Assembly (NCBI GenBank): GCA_010645155.1
Contig: CM021314.1
Coordinates: 1,932,641-1,996,640 of the forward strand
Direction of reading: 5' to 3'
DNA length: 64,000 nt
Origin: Tigriopus japonicus
Taxonomy: Eukaryota; Arthropoda; Copepoda; Harpacticoida; Harpacticidae
Position 1 is the first letter of the stretch. Every line of letters starts with the position of its first letter. Of the stretch, positions 57,861-64,000 are shown one piece after another. Under the pieces are notes generated by a model that ran no database searches, was not told the origin of the DNA, and saw only the letters and a list, made by a program, of their open reading frames with translations. A program made the position numbers and the translations under genes.

Positions 57861-58294
57861 CCTCGAATATGTTGTCCCATTTTTCATATTTATTATCGTT
57901 TATTACATTTTCCCCATAAAACAGCCCCAGGACATGTTTTTTCAAGTTTGTCCATACGAATGTGTTAGAGAGAGTTCCCGGAAGAAAGGGCGAAATAAGA
58001 CCATCATATTTGGAAGATATCTTTGGGACGAGATAATTGACTCAACCAAGGTGTTTGAGCCAATTATGGAAGACAGCCAAGGCAAACGTCAAATCGATGA
58101 GGAAATGTTGACACCCTAGATTAATTTACAGGGTACCTCCGATCAAGTGGAGTGCTTGGCGCTAAAAACTCTGAATTGGCTCTATTTTTGAAGAAAAAAT
58201 GCATGAATTAAAAAAGGATGGAAAAATCAACGAAAAATTCGCTCATAAATGCTATAACTAATCATATAGTTTTGTTAAGTTATCAAAATATGAT

Positions 58295-58535
58295 TATGCA
58301 CCTCCAAAGGAAGGGAGTAATGGTCAAAATCCGGCGGAGGGTGTTTCGGATCTGATGAAGGATCTTGGCCATAACTCACTTCATTTGTCACCACAACTTC
58401 CACACTGGATCATTCCCTATCAATGAGATGGGGGCTTCAGACAAACATATTATTGCGCGTATGAGATATACTTTTAGCGAAATAGTTGAGATGCAGAGCA
58501 ATGAATTGTAGGGTAATAATGTATATTGTAGGTGA
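58295..58535 (+). repeat. Dispersed repeat R1, copy with hairpin
   Basis: GGAAGGGAGTAATGGTCAAA and CAATGAGATGGGGGCTTCAG match 2362-2870. The hairpin GGTCAAAATCC against GGATCTTGGCC is kept although the loop sequence differs. Confidence 0.65.
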
Positions 58536-58932
58536 GTGATGCTGAACCTTTTTTCCTCAAATCTCCACTTCTCAACTGGCCAAGTACCCGTTCCCCACCA
58601 CAAAATAGTACTTTACATAGAATACATTTTTTTCACATTACAATACATAAGTGCTTTTTATGTACACTTTTTTTCCCGAACCGTCATTCCCCACTTGGAC
58701 AACCCCAAATTTCTCACTAGTGGGGAATTCCCCACAAGTTCCGCACCACTGCTGTAGGCAATAACATTTTAGACTTGATCTCCTTGGGCTTGGAGGAAGT
58801 CTCATTAAAGGAGAAGGCGGTCAATAAATACTGTTACATGTTCTTTTTGTTTCAACCCACCCTGCATGGTAGGTGAGGAAAAGAACCTCAAAGCGATTAT
58901 TGGACCACTTCTTGGTCTCCAATAAATACCTG

Positions 58933-59259
58933 CTAAGAATAAATTATTTTAGAGCTCTCATCTATGTTAGACAGGAATATGATGCAACTCGCAAGCACGT
59001 CGTTAAAACAGGGAACCTTGTCATTCAAATCTATTAGAAAAGAAATTTCCCTTTCTTCCACGCATTCCTGCTCTTCTAAATAAAGTGAACAATGAAGGGC
59101 GACCACTTGGTTTTTAGGAGGTGAGCTTGGAATAAGATCCAACTTCCTGCTTCCGACGTTCAGGCTTCCAATAGGATTATAAGAACCTTGGTTGAAGGTC
59201 ACTTTCGTGTGCAATGAATAATGCGTTGTGCAGAGTACAATGTATAAATATTCAACCTT
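58933..59259 (-). CDS. Possible terminal exon, 108 codons, unknown
   Basis: Open from an acceptor-like TATCTGAATAG at 59260 to a stop at 58933. The composition looks protein-like (SRKLDLIPSSPPKNQ, VVALHCSLYLEEQECVEERE) and has no low-complexity bias. No upstream exon or family was found, so it may be chance. Confidence 0.25.
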   Translation of the reverse strand, partial: KVEYLYIVLCTTHYSLHTKVTFNQGSYNPIGSLNVGSRKLDLIPSSPPKNQVVALHCSLYLEEQECVEEREISFLIDLNDKVPCFNDVLASCIIFLSNIDESSKIIYS

Positions 59260-60530
59260 CTATTCAGATATTTACATTCCTTATTGTTTATTGATTGAGC
59301 CACTAGCTAAGGATCAAGAATGAGATAACATCTTCACTGGATGAGTTCCAATACAACATTGGAGTATCTGGAATGAGATCAAGTCAAGGCCATACAATGG
59401 CCGCCAACTGAGAACATAAGCAATCGTGTGTATGCATTTTTGAAAAGATCAAGTTGATTGGAAACTCCGCCATGTTATCTTTAAAGCTCGCCATCTGCAA
59501 GTGCAGGACCCTTTTTGAGAACTGGCATGTGATCAATTCCCATAAGATCGCTCATTGAACTATTCTACTCTCAGTTTTACCGTCAGTCCAGTACATCCAG
59601 TAATTTAGAAATCTATGCTAAACCCAAATGAAAGGTTTCAAGGCAATTGTATTACTATTTTTTTATTCAAGCAGACTTTTCTACTATTCCAGCCAATTTT
59701 CGTGCCCAAACTTGGTAAGACTGTCAAGCAAGCAATTTTCAGAGTGTTGTTAAGAAATCCCTCGCAGAGGGCGTTTTTGGTGACGTCAGAATTGAGACAT
59801 CTGAAATTTAACTAATCTGTGGCTCAAACTTAAGGAAAGAGAGAAGTCCCAAGTCACTTCAGTATGGTTTGTGCTTTGATACGCTTTGGTCCAAAATTAA
59901 GACAAACAAGGAGGCATAAAGTACGATTGCTGAATATTTATTTTTTCTTTCAACTAGGGGCCTTGTGAGCAAGGAACGAATCTATGGATAAAGTTAACCT
60001 TTTGTTGCTTCCCTCCAAAAAGTTTGATCAATTACTTGTCTACTGTATCTTTCTACTTCATTCGAAGGGTCCAGATTCAGTAATTTGCTGTTTCCACACC
60101 TCTCAAAAAATGGAAATTAGCCTTCATAAGAACCGACGTGGGGTTATGTAGCTTTTGCAAGGTTATTTTTTGTTAACATAACCTCACTTAATTTCATTCT
60201 TCATCTGTTCATTAACTAGCGTGATGTGTTTCCTCCATAAGCTTGTTTACTCACGTAGTCAATACTCTAGCTTGTATTCCAAAACTTGAACACGGCAAGA
60301 ACTGCACTTGGAAGTTGGAAATGCCATTGGCTCTGTTGAACCTTTCGATGTTCGATTGGTCCAGAGGACAACCTTTTGTTGCTTCCTAATTCAAGGTCAG
60401 TCAGACTGCATGCATGCAGACAGACAGACAAGCGATTGTTATCATCGCCCTCAGGGGTATTGCACATGAAACGGATGCGTATTTCTTTGTCGCGTCTGAC
60501 CAATCAATTGCCTTGAACGAAAATGAGATC
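59260..60530. other. No gene seen
   Basis: Short unmatched frames only. A CAGACAGACAGACA microsatellite spot lies near 60418. Confidence 0.3.
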
Positions 60531-60538
60531 ATCTATAC

Positions 60539-60782
60539 CAGGGGTCAGTAACCACTTTTGGATCAAGGCCCACCAAATTTGATGACGTGTTGGTAGGGGT
60601 CTACCAAACAGACGGTAGTAGTTTCAGGGGCCCACAAATTAACGATCAAAGAGCCCACGAGTAAAGTACTATGGATGGCTCCCGGGCCCACTATTTTGGA
60701 TCTTCCCCATGGCTCCTGGGGCCCACCAATAACCACCCTTGGGGACACATGTGGGCCGCGGCCCATCGGTTGCCTACCCCTG
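60539..60782 (+). mobile_element. hAT-type MITE, family A, 8-bp TSD
   Basis: Ends CAGGGGTCAGTAACCAC and (complement) CAGGGGTAGGCAACCG. Flanks ATCTATAC (60531-60538) and GTCTATAC (60783-60790) match at 7 of 8. Confidence 0.87.
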
Positions 60783-60790
60783 GTCTATAC

Positions 60791-63700
60791 CTGCTTCTCA
60801 CTTCCACCTTATATTGATTAGTTACGGGATTGGGTGGAAAACCGCTATCTATCTTACACGTTCTACATTTAAACGTAAAATAGCGTAGCCAATCGAACTG
60901 AAGGGTTCAATACTAGCTTGTTCAATGCCAAAAATACGTAGTTTAGAGAATATCTCGTCCAGTTTAAATCCAAGATAACTTTTTGGTCATTAACTTTAGA
61001 AAAAAGGAGAATTGCAGAATCTTGAAAGAAATTAGAATTTGTGAAATGGTCGTACAAAAAAAATATATTCTCTACTTTCCTTTCTTGATGAGGATTTGAT
61101 AGCAATTATCCAGAACATTGAGGAAAAAAAGTGTTCCCAGCAAGTACCAAAAATGGGCCATTACCACGTAAGCAAAGGGCTACATAAAGTTATCTTCTTC
61201 CTATAGTAATTGCCTGCGATATGGACATCAATTTCTTTAGATAAAGCATTTGCTTAATCGCCTTGGTCAATTATGTCAAATGTTCATGGTCATATATATG
61301 TATTAGCGTATCTCAAATATGTTCTATTTTTCGACCATTTTGATTCCATTGAACTTGGCTAGACGACAGTTTGGTGACCCTTAAACTATGTTTGGGAGTA
61401 AATAAGGAAAATACTCCAAAAACATATCACGTAATCACTTATCCAAAATATTCGATCAACATGTCATTTCAATAGACTCATGTCATCCTCAATGACAAAA
61501 GTGCATTCTGGTCCCTGTTTGGACCATTTTCGTCCTCATTCATTCAACAGACGCCTCGGTCCATTTTTGGAAAAATGACCGCCTTAACTTTTCCGAGGAC
61601 TTCTACCATGTAATACCGCTCCACAATAAATCAGTCTTCAAACGGGACTCAAAGGTTCTAAAATGGCTCCCATTTTATCCCCGTCCAAAAGAAATCTGGA
61701 TGCATGGGTCAAGATCACATTTTGGCAGAATTGTTGACTACCTTTTCTTTGGTCCAACGCATGAATTTGGGACCAAGGACAAACGCGAGAAATAAATCAG
61801 AATGGCTTCCGGGAGCGTTCCAAAATATCGTTCCCCCTGTGGAAAGTTCGCCAAAGTAGTTCCAGTCTTGAAAAGAGTATGAGCGTATGACGAGAAATGA
61901 TTTGTAGAGAGGCTCCTCTTACGCGTACATTGTCATTTGGTGACACAAATTGAGGCAAAATATGAGCATGCCTTGGCAAACCGAAAGGAACCACCCCCCT
62001 TCTAAGCTATGCATCTTCCATCTGCGACGATTTAATGGAAGTTTTTCCTTTGGGAAAGTAGCGCATCGAGTAAAAGATCTTGAAACGAGTACCAAAGCTT
62101 GGCACATCCTCAAAGTCGTCAGTTCATTTGGTCCATTAAGGACTTGGAATATGGATCAAGTGGAACTGCGTTTTTTTTTTTTGAGTTAGTGTATATATGC
62201 ATCTTGAACTTGTGGGAAACCCCAAAGTGAGTTTGCTCCAAAGTGTCTGGAGGTCATTCTCCAGACTGGTTCTACTCGTTTATTCCACTGTGAACTGGGA
62301 CACTAATGTCTTTGCGCTTGGTCCATTAATCAGGTGAATAGATGGACACACATAGGGGGTCTAAGATTTACTACAACCACTGGCGTCTTTCAAGACCATC
62401 GAGATCCCCCGAATGAGAAATGGAAGTGTATTTTGAGAGAGGATCCTATCTTCAAAATTAGTTGATGGCAGGTGAATAAAGCGTCTTTTGGGATTCAGAG
62501 ATTAAAACTTTCCCTTGCGAACCCCAAAAAAAACTTTTTTGCACAAAGCAAGAGGGATTTGGCACAAACTGACAGGATGCTTTTCAAATTTTTGCTCGTC
62601 TAGCCTTTCAAAAGGATAAGGCGGATTTGGGATGTTCCATTTGGAACTGATGGGCTATAACTAAAATGACTGTTGGAATTGATGTATTACTCGACAAACA
62701 TTTAACAAATTAAGAAGTCGAACATTATTTTTCATACTAATGTCGGAAGAGGTCAAGATGTATTTTTAAACATGTGTTTCATTTTTCCTTGAGAATCTTG
62801 AATTTTGAATTCTAAAACTGGAGGTGCATGTGGTGGAAAGAATGACTTATTTATTCTTATCATCTACGAATTCGTTATTCATTATCTCCAGACCCTTTGA
62901 ATCGAACACATGGTCCCTGTTTGGCTATTTGCTTTTTCGTCTACGGGTGTAGGCAAAAATAATTGCTGATTTTGAGAAAGGAACGCGTATAACACACATC
63001 TTACTTTCCTAGCAATTTGACAGTTTCAAAACGATGTTATTCAAAAAACTTGTTTCTCACGAAGGAGGTTGGCTTTTAAATTCCCCACAGCAAAGTGTGG
63101 TGAGTTTTTTTTAAATTCACCACAGTTTGCAAATATACGAACAAACCTTATATCTCGAGACGAAACTTGAGAATCATGTTTGCGAAGAGTGTCTCATTTT
63201 GTACCACTCACATTCAACTTTTGCTACAAGGCCGCATTCTAAGTTGATAGAAGTGAAAGGAGGAGTTCTACCGGGTGTTCCAAAAGAAGAGGGTCACCTA
63301 CCGGAATCATCATGTGATTAAAACCTCATTTTTCCGTTGTCAAACTTTATGTGATTCATCAATCAAGAGGCTGGAAAAGTCGAACAACGCATTTTTCTGT
63401 CATTCCTTATTTTGGCAATCTTTAAAGTGAATATAAACTTTTTTCTTTTCCAAATCTGTTGCGTATTTTTGAGCTATAAACATTTTCTGAGAGATACAGG
63501 CATGGTTTGCCGTTCCGTTTTTAGTGCACCACCCTGTACTCAAGACCTTCTTGATACCCCTTTCAAAAGAGAGACCCAAAACAAAGACGTTATCAACTAA
63601 TGGTTAAGGAAGGTCGGATCCGCTTATCAGTTGCTTCCTATTGTCATCTCACCTAAATCCATGCGGTGAATTCCATTACTTATAATGCCCAAGATTAAGG

Positions 63701-64000
63701 AACGAACCTATCAATCACAACCTTCGGATTATGTGTGGTTTGTACCGTGTGGTTCAGTCATTGCTTGTTCCTTGTGGCAAGAGGATTAGCTTGACACGAA
63801 ACATCTCCAAAGTGCCTTGGAACACGTTTATTTGATTAAACAAACGAGGGAAGAGAAGAATTTTCAGCCTATCTTTCGTCAAATGGAACGAACGAGCAAA
63901 TCAAACAAATAAGGTATGAATTTAGCCCACGCCATGAGATTAAACATTGTTAATAGCCATAACCAAGGAAAGGTTGCCAAGGTTTTCATTGTTATGAATT
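60791..64000. other. No gene supported to the window end
   Basis: Several short frames on both strands (for example plus 61950-62189, plus 63127-63321) lack motifs and linked splice sites. I see no repeat matching the families elsewhere in the window. Confidence 0.3.

Overview
This is eukaryotic, animal-type DNA. Genes are sparse and split by introns with GT..AG borders, and repeats dominate. The recognisable families are metazoan: a class A GPCR resembling FMRFamide/myosuppressin-type receptors, secreted collagen/thrombospondin/LDL-receptor-A modules, a CR1/jockey-group LINE, Tc1-like and hAT-type DNA elements, tRNA-derived SINEs and Ty3/gypsy remnants. The short introns, the receptor type and the repeat content suggest an arthropod, perhaps a crustacean such as a copepod; that last step is inference. 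One run of N lies at 37765-38238.

Layout. 1-5.3 kb (minus strand): a small collagen-like gene (4960-5316) overlaps by 14 nt the start of a second gene (signal peptide, collagen repeats, two thrombospondin type-1 domains; exons 4973-3709). Matching intron phase suggests that gene continues into an LDL-receptor-A exon at 535-1, with foldback elements and a SINE in the intron between. 5.6-18 kb: repeats only (a short-LTR element, hAT-type MITEs, SINEs, AT-rich DNA). 18.3-20.9 kb (plus): a clean four-exon gene for a 247-residue Ser/Arg-rich protein that I do not recognise. 21.5-32.3 kb: a short-LTR element nested in a gypsy integrase remnant, long hAT MITEs full of AATTGTAATTA-like words, a LINE 3' end, several foldbacks, and copy 1 of a small secreted-protein gene (minus). 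32.5-45.3 kb: copies 2 and 3 of that gene (plus) lie in a near-identical duplicated block about 12 kb apart. Between them are a minisatellite with a 128-bp higher-order period, a 31-bp tandem array, the gap, a LINE with two overlapping ORFs and a truncated Tc1-like transposase. 47.3-54.4 kb (minus): one unassigned exon and the GPCR gene. 55-64 kb: mostly unassigned sequence with a few MITEs.

The host genes share no obvious pathway. The collagen/TSP1/LDLa protein, its small collagen neighbour and the three small proteins are all predicted to be secreted, and the GPCR is a predicted neuropeptide receptor. The clearest stories here are structural: nested insertions with readable target-site duplications, paired-arm elements, and a recent duplication of a lineage-specific secreted gene.
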